The notes: generated from the sequence alone by a model not told the origin. A stretch of DNA of 64,000 nt from CAVSUR01 sp963846005 (GCA_963846005.1 CAWJUH010000005.1:1-64000); one strand, 5' to 3'; positions 18,288 to 29,550 are shown, counted from the stretch's first letter. Numbers and translations are program-made.

Positions 18288-19535
18288 TCAGGCGGCGGTG
18301 AAGGCCAGTGCGACATTCGCCCCGCCGAAGCCGAACGAGTTGTTGAGCACGGCCATGGGCGCCCTGCCGCGCGCGCGCAGTTCCCGCGGCTCGGTGGCGA
18401 TGTCCACCCCGATCCCGTCGTCGGGGTCGTCCAGGTTCACGGTGGGCGGCGCGACCTTGTCGCGCAGCGCGAGGATCGCCGCCACGGACTCCAGCGCGCC
18501 CGCGCCGCCGAGCAGGTGCCCGGTCATCGACTTGGTCGCCGAGACCACCACCCCGTCGGCGGCCGGGCCGAGCGCGGCCGCGATGGCCTGGCACTCGACC
18601 ACGTCCCCGGCCGGGGTCGAGGTGGCGTGCGCGTTCACGTGCACCACCTGCTCGGGTCCAGGCCCGCGTCGGCCAGCGCCCGCCGGACGGCCAGCCGCGC
18701 CCCGGTGCCGTCCGGGTCGGGCTGGGCGATGTGGTGCGCGTCCGCGGAGTAGCCGACGCCGGCGGCCGCGCGCGTAGACGCGGGCGCCGCGCCGGGCGGC
18801 GTGCTCAGCCGACTCCAGCACCAGCATCCCCGCGCCCTCGCCGAGCACGAAGCCGTCCCGGCCCTTGTCGAACGGCCGGGAGGCCCGGGACGGCTCGTCG
18901 TTGCGGGTGGACAGCGCCCGCATGGCGGCGAACGCGGCGATGTTCAGCTCGATGATCGCCGCCTCGGTGCCGCCGGCCACGACCACGTCGGCCCGGCCGG
19001 CCCTGATCATGTCCATCGCGTAGCCGATGGCCTCGGCACCGGAGGCGCACGCGCTCACCGTGGTGTGCACGCCCGCCCGGGCGCCGAGTTCCAGGCTGAT
19101 CCACCCGGCCGAGCCGTTGGGCATCAGCATCGGCACCGTGAACGGCGACAGCCGCCGCCAGCCCTGGTCCTTCAGCGTGTCGTAGGCCGACAGGGTGGAG
19201 GCCACCCCGCCGATGCCGCTGGAGACGACCACGCCGAGCCGCTCGGCGTCCACCTCCGGCTGCCCGGCGTCGGCCCACGCCTCCCGGGCCGCGACGAGCG
19301 CGAACTGCTCGCACCGGTCCAGCCGCCGGGCCTGCACCCGCTCCAGCCTGCTGGCCGGGTCGACGGCGGCCCAGGCAGCGATCCTGGCGGGCAGCGCCTG
19401 CGCCCAGGCCTCCGTCAGCGCGACCACGCCGCTGTGCCCGGCGAGCATCCCCGCCCAGGTGTCGGGGGCGTCACCGCCCAGCGGCGAGATCGCGCCCATC
19501 CCGGTGACGACGACGCGGGTCCGGTCAGTGCCCAC
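18288..19535 (-). CDS. fabF: 3-oxoacyl-ACP synthase II, with an internal compensated frameshift
   Basis: A 415-residue condensing enzyme extending acyl-ACP with malonyl-ACP. The thiolase-fold triad is present: Cys163 in VSACASGAEA, His in VNAHATSTPAGD and His in TKSMTGHLLGG. The start GTG 19535 gives the usual VVVTGMGAISPLGG N-terminus. Between about 18662 and 18775 the frame reads an arginine-rich stretch unlike any FabF. Shifting by one base there restores the normal AAGVGYSADAHHIAQPDPDG and ALADAGLDPEQ motifs. A +1 (or -2) indel at about 18770 is compensated by a -1 near 18660 (GACCCGAGC where GACCCGGAGC is expected). About 37 residues between the second and third catalytic regions are therefore scrambled. 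It is probably a pair of consensus errors; otherwise the enzyme is damaged. Confidence 0.85.
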   Translation of the reverse strand: MGTDRTRVVVTGMGAISPLGGDAPDTWAGMLAGHSGVVALTEAWAQALPARIAAWAAVDPASRLERVQARRLDRCEQFALVAAREAWADAGQPEVDAERLGVVVSSGIGGVASTLSAYDTLKDQGWRRLSPFTVPMLMPNGSAGWISLELGARAGVHTTVSACASGAEAIGYAMDMIRAGRADVVVAGGTEAAIIELNIAAFAAMRALSTRNDEPSRASRPFDKGRDGFVLGEGAGMLVLESAEHAARRGARVYARGRRRRLLRGRAPHRPARPGRHRGAAGRPAGAGRRGPGPEQVVHVNAHATSTPAGDVVECQAIAAALGPAADGVVVSATKSMTGHLLGGAGALESVAAILALRDKVAPPTVNLDDPDDGIGVDIATEPRELRARGRAPMAVLNNSFGFGGANVALAFTAA

Positions 19536-19613
19536 AGCGCTTGCGCTCCCTGTCTTGAGTGACGCGCTGCCGCGGGCGGCCGGCCCGCGGCGGCGCGTCT
19601 GGATGCGTCCCGG

Positions 19614-19868
19614 TCAGGCCGACACCGATGCGCGCTTGACGAAGTCGATGACGTCCTGGACGGTCTTGAGGTCCTTGAGCTGGTCGTCGGGGATCTCGAC
19701 GCCGAACTTGTCCTGCGCCGCCACGGCGATCTCCACCATCGACAGCGAGTCGATGTCCAGGTCGTCGACGAAGGTCTTCTCCGGGGTGACCTGGTCTGCG
19801 GGCACGCCGGCGACCTCGTCGATGATCTCCCCAAGGCCCGCCAGGATCTCGTTGTCGGTCATGGCCAT
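19614..19868 (-). CDS. acpP: Acyl carrier protein
   Basis: An 84-residue acidic carrier protein with the phosphopantetheine attachment serine in DLDIDSLSMVEIA (Ser41 from this start), helix II VEIAVAAQDKFGVEIPDD and the C-terminal TVQDVIDFVKRA. It shuttles growing acyl chains between FabD, FabH and FabF. ATG 19868 was chosen (AGGAG 11 bases upstream); ATG 19862 two codons later is also possible. It lies between fabH and fabF on the same strand with short gaps, as in the standard actinomycete fab operon. Confidence 0.95.
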   Translation of the reverse strand: MAMTDNEILAGLGEIIDEVAGVPADQVTPEKTFVDDLDIDSLSMVEIAVAAQDKFGVEIPDDQLKDLKTVQDVIDFVKRASVSA

Positions 19869-19935
19869 CTGCGGTGACTCTCCTTCGATCGGGAATTGAC
19901 TATGCGGATGCGCGGCCCGGTTGCCGGGCCGCCGG

Positions 19936-20904
19936 TCAGGGTAGCGTGACGACCTGCGCGGCGTAGCAGATCCCGGCGCCGAACCCGATGAGCAGGGCCG
20001 CATCGCCCGAGCCCAGCTCACCGCGCTCGATCATCCGGGACAGCGCCAGCGGGATCGACGCCGACGAGGTGTTGCCCGCGGTCACGATGTCGTCGGCGAC
20101 CCGGGCCTGCGGCGCCCCGAGCTTGCGGGCGATGGCCTCGATGATGCGCAGGTTGGCCTGGTGCGGCACGAACGCGGCCAGCTCGGACGGCTCGACCCCG
20201 GCCCGCTCGCAGGCCTCCAGCGCCACCGGGTGCAGCGCCGTGGTGGCCCAGCGGAACACCGCCTGGCCTTCCTGGAAGATGGAGGAGTTGCGGTCGGTGA
20301 CGTAGATCTTGTCGGCCAGCTCGCCGGCGCTGCCCCAGGCCACCGGCCCGATGCCGGGGACCGGCTCGGCCTCGGTCACCGGGCCGACCACCGCGGCGCC
20401 GGCGCCGTCGGCGAAGATGATGCAGGTCGACCGGTCGGTCCAGTCCACCCACTGGGACAGCTTCTCGGCCCCGATCACCAGCACATGGCGGGCGGTGCCG
20501 GTGCGCACCGCGTCGGCCGCGTTGGCGAGCGCATAGCAGAAGCCGGCGCAGGCGGCGTTCAGGTCGTAGGCGCCCGGCGCGGCGATGCCGAGCCGGCGCG
20601 CGACGCTGGCCGCGGTGTTGGGGATCTGCACCTCGGTGGTGCAGGTGGCCACGATGACCAGGTCGATGTCGGCGGCGGACAGGCCGCTGCCCGCCAGTGC
20701 CTTGCCGCCGGCCGCGACGGCCATGTCGGCCACGGTCTCGTCCGGCGCGGCGATCCGGCGGCTGGCGATCCCGACCCGGCTGCGGATCCACTCGTCGCTG
20801 GTGTCGAGCGAGCGGGACAGCTCGTCGTTGGTCACCACCCGGGCGGGCTGGTAACCGCCGAAGGCCAGGACCCGGGCCCCGGGGGCCCCCTGCGTCACTC
20901 GCAT
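19936..20904 (-). CDS. fabH: 3-oxoacyl-ACP synthase III (KAS III)
   Basis: A 322-residue ketosynthase that starts fatty acid synthesis by condensing an acyl-CoA with malonyl-ACP; actinomycete versions often accept branched starters. The catalytic triad is visible: Cys119 in NAACAGF, His in FVPHQANLRII and Asn in TAGNTSSASIPLA. Further family landmarks are NDELSRSLDTSDEWIRSRVG near the N-terminus and GFGAGICYAA at the C-terminus. ATG 20904 and ATG 20922 are both possible; the latter lies inside a 39-base duplication that copies the end of fabD, so I prefer 20904, although neither has a strong ribosome-binding site. It follows fabD directly. Confidence 0.93.
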   Translation of the reverse strand: MRVTQGAPGARVLAFGGYQPARVVTNDELSRSLDTSDEWIRSRVGIASRRIAAPDETVADMAVAAGGKALAGSGLSAADIDLVIVATCTTEVQIPNTAASVARRLGIAAPGAYDLNAACAGFCYALANAADAVRTGTARHVLVIGAEKLSQWVDWTDRSTCIIFADGAGAAVVGPVTEAEPVPGIGPVAWGSAGELADKIYVTDRNSSIFQEGQAVFRWATTALHPVALEACERAGVEPSELAAFVPHQANLRIIEAIARKLGAPQARVADDIVTAGNTSSASIPLALSRMIERGELGSGDAALLIGFGAGICYAAQVVTLP

Positions 20905-20909
20905 ACCGT

Positions 20910-20987
20910 CGGTGCCTTTCATTCGCTGTCCTGCGGCTGCAGCCGCACCGGCGCCTTTCACTCGCTGCCCTGGGGCTGCAGCCGCAC
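20910..20987. repeat. Tandem duplication of 39 bases at the fabD/fabH junction
   Basis: Two adjacent 39-base copies (20910-20948 and 20949-20987) differ at four positions. On the minus strand each copy encodes the same fabD C-terminal tail, VRLQPQ then G/D, SE and a stop. The fabD tail and stop are therefore present twice, the second copy lying in the leader of fabH. Confidence 0.8.
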
Positions 20988-22163
20988 CAGCGGCTGCCCC
21001 GCGCTGACCGGATCGCCGTCCTCGACCAGCCACTCGATGATCGTGGCCGGAAAACCGGGGATGACCGGTTGGTCGCCGCCGCGCATCTCCACCCGGCCGA
21101 GGTCGGCGCCGCTGCCGATCTCGGTGCCCGGCGCCGCGGCCTGCGGCTGCGCCCGGAACGTGCCCGCCAGCGGCGCGACCAGCAGCCGCCACTCCGGCGG
21201 GTGGCTGTCGGCGTGGGCGTCGGCGTGCTCGGCCAGCAGCGCGCGGGCGGCGTCCAGGTCGGCCGGGGTCTTCAGGGCCAGCAGCGCCGTCCCGGGCAGG
21301 GCCCGGCGGGCCAGCCCGGTCAGCGTGCCGGCCGGCGGCAGCTCGATGATCGCGGTGACGCCGAGGCCGGGCATCGCAGCCATGCACTGGTCCCAGCGGA
21401 CCGGGGCGGCTACCTGGTTCACGATCCGCTCCAGCCAGTCCGCCCCGGTGCGCACGACCGCGCCGTCGGCGTTGGACAGCAGCGGCAGCACCGGGTCGGC
21501 CGGGCGCAACCCGGCGGCCGCGGCGCGCAGCGCGCTCGACCGCGGGCTGCCATGTGCCGGGTGTGGAAGGCGCCGGCCACCGGCAGCGGCCGCAGCCGCG
21601 CCCCGGCCGGCGGGCCGGCGGCGAACGCGGCGAGCTGCGCCATCGTTCCGGCCGCGACGATCTGGCCGGCCCCGTTCACGTTGGCCGGGGTCAGCCCGCA
21701 GGCGTCCAGGGCGGCGAGCACGTCGCGCTGGTCGCCGCCGAGCACCGCGGTCATGCCGGTCGGCTCGGCCGCCGACGCGCTGGCCATGGCCCGGCCGCGG
21801 ACGCCGACCAGGCGCATGGCTCCTCCGGGCTGAGCACGCCGGCGAGCGCGCCCGGCGGCCAGCTCGCCGACGCTGTGCCCGGCCGCGGCCGCCGACATAT
21901 GCGCCGCCTGGCCCAGGCCCCCGAACAGGGCCCGCGCGGCGGCCAGCCCGGCCGCGACCAGCAGCGGCTGGGCGACCGCGGTGTCGCGGATCTCCTCGGC
22001 GCCCGCCACGGTCCCGTACCGGGCCAGGTCGAGCCCGGTGAGCTCGTGACCAGGCGGCGAGCCGGCCGGCGAAGCCGGGCAGCTCCAGCCACGGGGCCAG
22101 GAACCCGGGAGCCTGCGCACCCTGACCGGGCGCGGCGATGAGAGCATTCCCATCAGCTTGCAC
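20958..22163 (-). pseudogene. fabD: Malonyl-CoA:ACP transacylase with C-terminal BCCP-like domain, frameshifted as read
   Basis: Reading across frames gives a typical FabD: APGQGAQAPGFLAPWLELPG, then the nucleophile elbow GHSVGELAAGALAG, VRGRAMASA, PANVNGAGQIVAAG, VAGAFHTRHMA and VRWDQCMAAM. To obtain it one needs indels near 22050 (+1), 21855 (+1), 21818 (-1) and 21545. The enzyme loads malonyl units onto ACP. After residue about 325 there is an extension of about 75 residues resembling a biotin carrier domain (VAPLAGTF, VEDGDPVSAGQPLVRL) but without the biotinylated lysine. GTG 22163 is the only in-frame start. fabD is normally essential and first in the operon, so four indels in 500 bases suggest local sequence errors rather than decay. 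Confidence 0.85.
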
Positions 22164-22315
22164 TGTAGAAGTCCGCCATACGCATGCCGAACCGCACGAA
22201 CTTTACCGGGGCGGCTCTAGCGGAAATCTACAAAGATTGTTCACTTGTGCTTTGCCGGTGCGTGACCGGCCTGGTACCGCACGGTCACCAGTGCCTGCTG
22301 AGGGGCCTGCCGCGG
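22164..22315. promoter_or_regulatory. Intergenic region between fasR and fabD, likely fab operon control region
   Basis: About 150 bases separate the fasR stop from fabD, both on the minus strand. It contains the only relatively AT-rich patch nearby (minus strand, about 22225-22245, reading AACAATCTTTGTAGATTT), a natural place for the fab promoter and for FasR binding. I cannot assign exact -35 and -10 boxes. Confidence 0.35.
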
Positions 22316-23560
22316 CTATCGGCCGGCCAGCCGGCCGAGCACCACCGCGATCCACAGCGAGAACCCGCCGCGGCCCTCGCCGGGCAGCACCCCGGTCAGC
22401 TCGGTCACCCGGCGCAGCCGGTACCGCACCGTGTTGGGGTGCACGAACAGCATCCGGGCCGTGGCCTCCAGCGAGTTGCCCTGCTCCAGGTAGGTGATCA
22501 CCGTGTCCAGCAGCGAGCTGCCGCCGCCCAGCAGCGGCTCGTAGATCTGCGCGATCAGCTCGGCGCGGGCGCTCTCGTCGCCGTCCAGGGCCCGCTCGGG
22601 CAGCAGGTCGGCGGCGGGCACCGGCCGCGGCGCGTCCGGCCACGCGGCCGCCGCGCGCAGCCCGGCCAGCGCCGCGCCGGCCGAGGTCACCGCCGATTGC
22701 AGGTCCGCTACCGGCGGGCCCACCACCACCGGGCCCGGGCCGAACCGGCCGGCCAGCTGGGCCGCCGCGTCCAGCGGCTCGGCGGTGCCGCCGAGCACGA
22801 CCACCAGCCGGTGCCCGTGCACCCCGGCCAGCAGGTCCAGCCGGGACCGGCGGGCGATCTTGCGCAGCTCGTCGATCAGGCTCTCCGGCTCGCTGCCGTC
22901 GGCGTTCCCGGCGATCACCGCGACCGGGGACGAGGACCAGTTCAGCGCCGAGGCCCAGGACTGCAGGCCCTCGTCCACCTCGCCGCGCATCAGCGAGTCG
23001 ACTACCAGCGCCTCCAGCCGGGCGTCCCAGGCACCCCGGGCCTCGGCGGTGCGGGCGTACACCTGGGCCGCGCCGAAGGCGATCTCGCGGGTGTAGCGCA
23101 GCACCGCCTCGCGCAGCTCGGCCTCGCCGCCCGGCTCGGCCAGCTCGTCGGTCTGCGCCTCGACCACGTCGATGATGACCCGCAGCATCTCCACGGCCTG
23201 CTGCAGGCTGACCGCCCGGGCCAGCTCGCGCGGCGCGGTGCCGAACACCTCGCCGGCCACGGCGGGCCGGCTGCGCTCGGGGTGCTTGACCCAGTCCACG
23301 AACGCGGCCACGCCGGCCTGCGCGACCAGGCCCAGCCAGGACCGGTGCTCGGCCGACATCTTGGCGAACCAGGGCAGCCGCTTGTCCATCGAGGCCATGG
23401 CGGCGGTGCCGAGCGTCCCCATGGACTGCTCGAGCCGCCGGATCGTCCCGGCCCGCACCCGCCCGGCTGCCGCGGCCCGGCCGGCCCGGCCCGGGCGGCC
23501 CGGGGGAGCGGCGGCAGCCTCCGAGCGCCCGCGCCCGCCGCCCCGCTTGCTCGCCACCAC
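22316..23560 (-). CDS. fasR: PucR-family transcriptional regulator, FasR-like
   Basis: A 414-residue regulator. The C-terminal 60 residues are the PucR-type HTH (LLDTVITYLEQGNSLEATAR with MLFVHPNTVRYRLRRV), and the centre has the GGDEF-related helical region found in CdaR/PucR proteins. Its position immediately upstream of fabD-fabH-acpP-fabF, together with an N-terminal MGTLGTAAMASMDKRLPWF motif, matches FasR, the activator of the fab operon described in streptomycetes and related to the mycobacterial regulator of fatty acid synthesis. The first 40 residues are a low-complexity Arg/Gly/Ala stretch, so the true start may be further in, near the MGTLG methionine. Confidence 0.88.
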   Translation of the reverse strand: MVASKRGGGRGRSEAAAAPPGRPGRAGRAAAAGRVRAGTIRRLEQSMGTLGTAAMASMDKRLPWFAKMSAEHRSWLGLVAQAGVAAFVDWVKHPERSRPAVAGEVFGTAPRELARAVSLQQAVEMLRVIIDVVEAQTDELAEPGGEAELREAVLRYTREIAFGAAQVYARTAEARGAWDARLEALVVDSLMRGEVDEGLQSWASALNWSSSPVAVIAGNADGSEPESLIDELRKIARRSRLDLLAGVHGHRLVVVLGGTAEPLDAAAQLAGRFGPGPVVVGPPVADLQSAVTSAGAALAGLRAAAAWPDAPRPVPAADLLPERALDGDESARAELIAQIYEPLLGGGSSLLDTVITYLEQGNSLEATARMLFVHPNTVRYRLRRVTELTGVLPGEGRGGFSLWIAVVLGRLAGR

Positions 23561-23605
23561 CGCTCTAGCCTGCCACGGCCCGGCCGCTACCGGGCCTGCC
23601 GCCGG

Positions 23606-26410
<2,805 letters not shown>

Positions 26411-26876
26411 GTGCGGTTCCTTGCCTTTCAACGGCGCGGCGGCGGGCCGCGTCCGGCCTGATCAGGGGTGGCGCGGCAGCCTCGCCGCGGATGTCATGGT
26501 CGTGACTCCTTCTCATCCTCCAACGCAGGGGCCGGTCACGCATCTCTACTCGCCGGTAACCGCCGCGGCCCGGCTGGCCTGCCCGGTGTGCCAGGCGGCG
26601 CGAGCTGGGTAGGACAACCGCGAGGGGCGGGTGCCGGCCGGCTGAGCTTGTTGTGAAATTGGTATAAATACGGGCATATAGCCGCCACAAGGCCGGCCGG
26701 GGGAGTCAGTCCAGCAGGCATTTCATTCTCTGTGCCGATTGTGACTTGCGCACCGGGCCTGCCCAGTGTGGACTGTCCGATCAAGGAGACGCCGGCGCAG
26801 GCCGGCCCGTTTGCCCGGCCGCCCTGGCCACGGCAGCCGGGACGGGCGGCGGCGGAAAGGGTTCAGGAGGATTTCA
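26411..26876. promoter_or_regulatory. Divergent intergenic region between aceE and the DUF3052 gene
   Basis: About 465 bases without a gene. The AT-rich core at 26650-26690 contains a candidate minus-strand promoter for aceE: TTGTGG at 26690-26685 and TATACC at 26666-26661, 18 bases apart. No clear plus-strand promoter was found for the DUF3052 gene. Short open frames here are not protein-like. Confidence 0.35.
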
Positions 26877-27305
26877 GTGAGCGCGACCGCAGGCCAGGCT
26901 CAGGAACAGCGTGAGCTGGCCGAGCGGCTCGGCGTCAAGCCGGGCCACGTGGTGCAGGAGATCGGCTATGACGACGACTGCGACGAGCAGCTGCGCGAGT
27001 CGGTCGAGAACCTGGAGGGGGTCGAGCTCGTCGACGAGGACTTCGATGACGTCGTCGACGGGGTGCTGCTGTGGTGGCGGGACGAGGACGGCGATCTGGT
27101 CGACGCGCTGGTGGATGCGAAGACGCCGCTCGCCGACGGGGGCTACATCCTGCTGCTCACGCCCAAGTCAGGCCGCGACGGCTATGTCGAGCCCAGCGAG
27201 ATCGGCGAGTCGGCGCCCACGGCCGGGCTGTCCCAGACCTCGACGGTGAGCGCCGGGCCGCGCTGGTCGGCGACCCGGCTGGTCGCCCCCAAGTCCCGCC
27301 GCTAG
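26877..27305 (+). CDS. DUF3052 domain-containing protein
   Basis: A 142-residue acidic protein of the actinobacterial DUF3052 family: LAERLGVKPGHVVQEIGYDD, LRESVENLEGVELVDEDFDD, VLLWWRDEDGDLVDALVDA, then YILLLTPKSGRDGYVEPSEI and a basic tail. The function is unknown. The start is GTG 26877, six bases after a perfect AGGAGG at 26865-26870. It is divergent from aceE and followed by a peroxiredoxin, the same order as in streptomycetes. Confidence 0.92.
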   Translation: MSATAGQAQEQRELAERLGVKPGHVVQEIGYDDDCDEQLRESVENLEGVELVDEDFDDVVDGVLLWWRDEDGDLVDALVDAKTPLADGGYILLLTPKSGRDGYVEPSEIGESAPTAGLSQTSTVSAGPRWSATRLVAPKSRR

Positions 27306-27445
27306 CGCCGGGGCGGCCCGGGCCGCGGCCCGGAACCGGCGGGCCCGCCGGCGGTGGCGGCCTGGCGGCACGGGTCCAGCCGCACCGGGTTCAGCTGCCC
27401 GCGCTGGCGCCGCTCTGATGCTGATGGCAGACTGAAAAAGCGCCG

Positions 27446-27462
27446 GCCGGGCTGAGCCCGGC
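27446..27462 (+). terminator. Hairpin downstream of the DUF3052 gene
   Basis: A perfect 7-base stem (GCCGGGC / GCCCGGC) with a 3-base loop lies 140 bases after the DUF3052 stop and 118 before the peroxiredoxin start. It has an A-run before it but no T-run after it, so it could be a terminator or a leader structure. Confidence 0.35.
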
Positions 27463-27579
27463 GGCACCGTGACTGCCCGCGGCGCGGGCCGCCCGCCCTT
27501 CTCCTTTATTGCTCCTGCCGCAGAGTCACCACTGGCAAGATCACCCCGCAGATCCCCGCGCGAGAGGAACATCCCCGTC

Positions 27580-28041
27580 ATGGCGGTTGAGGTCGGCGAC
27601 CAGGCACCGGACTTCGAGCTGGCGGACCAGCACGGTACGCCCGTCAGGCTGTCCGCGCTGCGCGGCCGCAAGAACGTAGTGCTGGTCTTCTACCCGCTGG
27701 CGTTCAGCGGCGTGTGCACCAGCGAGATGTGCGCCATGCGGGACGAGTTTCCCGAGGTCAGCCGGGACGATGTCGAGCTGCTCACGGTTTCGGTGGATTC
27801 CAAGTACGCGCTGCGGACCTGGTCGGACGCCGAGCATTACGATTTCGCGATGCTGTCGGATTTCTGGCCGCACGGCGAGGTGGCGAGGGCCTACGGTGTC
27901 TTCGACGAGAAGCGGGGTTCCGCGCTGCGCGGAACCTTCATCATCGACAAGGACGGCGTCGTGCGGTGGAAGGTCGTGAACCCGGCCCCGCAGGCGCGCG
28001 ATATCGCCGAGTACCAGAAGGCGCTGGCCGCGCTGGACTAG
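27580..28041 (+). CDS. AhpE-like peroxiredoxin
   Basis: A 153-residue thioredoxin-fold peroxidase. The peroxidatic Cys46 is in YPLAFSGVCTSEMCAMRDEF, a second Cys51 is five residues on, and the Arg and Thr expected around the active site are present. Length and the FSGVCTSE motif resemble mycobacterial AhpE. It would reduce hydrogen peroxide or organic peroxides with a thiol partner in the cytoplasm. ATG 27580 was chosen (GAGAGG about 12 bases upstream; family members start MAVEVG); the frame is open further upstream without homology. Confidence 0.92.
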   Translation: MAVEVGDQAPDFELADQHGTPVRLSALRGRKNVVLVFYPLAFSGVCTSEMCAMRDEFPEVSRDDVELLTVSVDSKYALRTWSDAEHYDFAMLSDFWPHGEVARAYGVFDEKRGSALRGTFIIDKDGVVRWKVVNPAPQARDIAEYQKALAALD

Positions 28042-28090
28042 CGCGGCGGCTGCCGTTCTGGGCGCCCGCACACCCATCGGAGAGCGCTGC

Positions 28091-28438
28091 ATGCCCTGCT
28101 ATCGCTGCGGCACCCGCCAGGTCGACCCGGCCCGGGGCGAGAGCCCGTGGAAGCGCGGCGTCCGGGACGACCGCCAGGTCTTGATCTGCCCTGGCTGCCA
28201 GGCCGGCTACGACTGGCCGGCCGACCTGGACCGGTGCGCCGTGTGCGGCGGGATCCACCTGGTCCGGCGGCTGGGGGAGACCGAGTGCCGCGACTGCGGC
28301 GCGGTCGGCTCGGCTCAGGGACCCGGGGCCCGTGGCGGCGACGTGGCCGCCGGGGCGGCGGCCGTGGCGCCTGGCCTGGCCGAAGAGGTCGAACTGGCCC
28401 TCGCGCGCGTCCTCGGCCGCCCGGCCGGGATCCGCTAG
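28091..28438 (+). CDS. Small zinc-ribbon-like protein
   Basis: A 115-residue protein with four CxxC knuckles: CYRC (3-6), CPGC, CAVC and CRDC, enough for two zinc ribbons, followed by an Ala/Gly-rich C-terminal tail ending in a helix (LAEEVELALARVLGRP). I recognise no named family. It starts at ATG 28091, 50 bases after the peroxiredoxin on the same strand, so co-transcription and a redox- or metal-linked role are possible but only inferred. Confidence 0.65.
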   Translation: MPCYRCGTRQVDPARGESPWKRGVRDDRQVLICPGCQAGYDWPADLDRCAVCGGIHLVRRLGETECRDCGAVGSAQGPGARGGDVAAGAAAVAPGLAEEVELALARVLGRPAGIR

Positions 28439-28454
28439 CCCGGCCGGCCGGGCC

Positions 28455-29384
28455 TCAGTCCTGATGCTCGGCTTGCCGGAACAGCCTGAGAGCCGGCCTG
28501 CCGAAGTAGACGCTGTAGGAGGCCCAGTCGTAGTCGCCGCCCTGCTCGTAGCCGCCGATGACGCCGAACACGGTGCCGGTGCCGGTGGCGGAGTTGAAGC
28601 CGAGGATCCAGGGCCCGCCGCTGGTCCCGTCCTGGTAGTCGTGGCAGAAGAACTTCATCTGGTGCGGGGTGAACCGGAAGCTGTGGGTCGCGCATTTGAT
28701 CGCGGTGTTGCCGGTGTTGTTGTAGCCGATCACCTCGATGGGGTGGGCATAACCCTGGTTGATGCCGAGCTGCAGGCTGCCGGTGACGGCCTGGATCGGC
28801 CGGTGGGTGCCGGCGGGCGGGGCGACTGCGAGGAACGCGAAGTCGAGGTTCTGGTCGTGTGACCGCTGCCATCCGGTAGCGACCGTGATGGCCCGCACCG
28901 GCCATGCGCCGTAGGGCTTCCTTCCGTAGTGATACCGGGGGACGAATGCGATGTGGCTGGCGTATGTGCTGCCGTAGACGCAGTGGGCCGCGGTGAGGAC
29001 CAGGTTCTGCGTGCGGCTGTGCACCACGCTCGCCGTGCAGAAATGTTCCCTGGTTCCGGTGGTGAAGAAGAGCGCCCCGACGGTCGGTACCCCGTCGAAC
29101 ACGGTGGGGTAAGGGGTGCCCGGCGGCGGCCCGGCTGATGTGCCTGAGCCGGGCCCGGAAGCCTGGCGTGGCGCCGGCGTGGCGGCCGCCGTCCGCTGCG
29201 GGGTCCAGAACGTCCTGGCCGCGGCCTGGGCGGCTGGGCTGACCGCATGGACGACCGCGGTGCCCGGCGGGGGGCCGGCCGCCGCGGCGGCCGGGGCCGC
29301 CGCGCTGCCCCCCGTCACGACCGCCGCGGCCAGCGTGAACGCAGCGGCCGCCTGCCCGGGTCCGGATCGTGCCGGGATGCGCAT
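28455..29384 (-). CDS. Secreted trypsin-like serine protease (V8/glutamyl-endopeptidase type)
   Basis: A 309-residue chymotrypsin-fold protease. The triad is visible: His in LVLTAAHCVYG, Asp in NLDFAFLAV and Ser in YQDGTSGGPWILG. Cysteine pairs (FCTASVV with AAHC; IKCATHS with FFCHD) suggest extracytoplasmic folding. The N-terminus is a signal peptide (MRIPAR, then a hydrophobic stretch AAAAFTLAAAVVTG), followed by a Pro/Ala-rich propeptide-like region to about residue 90. ATG 29384 follows AAGGAGA by five bases; an upstream in-frame start adds 28 residues that would spoil the signal peptide. It is convergent with the zinc-ribbon gene. Confidence 0.9.
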   Translation of the reverse strand: MRIPARSGPGQAAAAFTLAAAVVTGGSAAAPAAAAAGPPPGTAVVHAVSPAAQAAARTFWTPQRTAAATPAPRQASGPGSGTSAGPPPGTPYPTVFDGVPTVGALFFTTGTREHFCTASVVHSRTQNLVLTAAHCVYGSTYASHIAFVPRYHYGRKPYGAWPVRAITVATGWQRSHDQNLDFAFLAVAPPAGTHRPIQAVTGSLQLGINQGYAHPIEVIGYNNTGNTAIKCATHSFRFTPHQMKFFCHDYQDGTSGGPWILGFNSATGTGTVFGVIGGYEQGGDYDWASYSVYFGRPALRLFRQAEHQD

Positions 29385-29550
29385 CGAGCTCTCCTTGCCT
29401 CGCCGGTGGACGGGGGACGCGATCTTGCCCGACACCCGATTCGACGTGCGGGCCGCCAGCGCGGTCAAGAGCCATGATGCCGGGCACTTTCATGATCTTG
29501 GTGATGTGCGGGCAAAATTACGCAGCGAAGTCACCAGTACTGACCGGAGG

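Noticed and set aside
18288..19535. Calling fabF a pseudogene
   Set aside because: All catalytic residues are in frame and only an internal segment is affected by a compensated shift, so it is kept as a gene with a warning.
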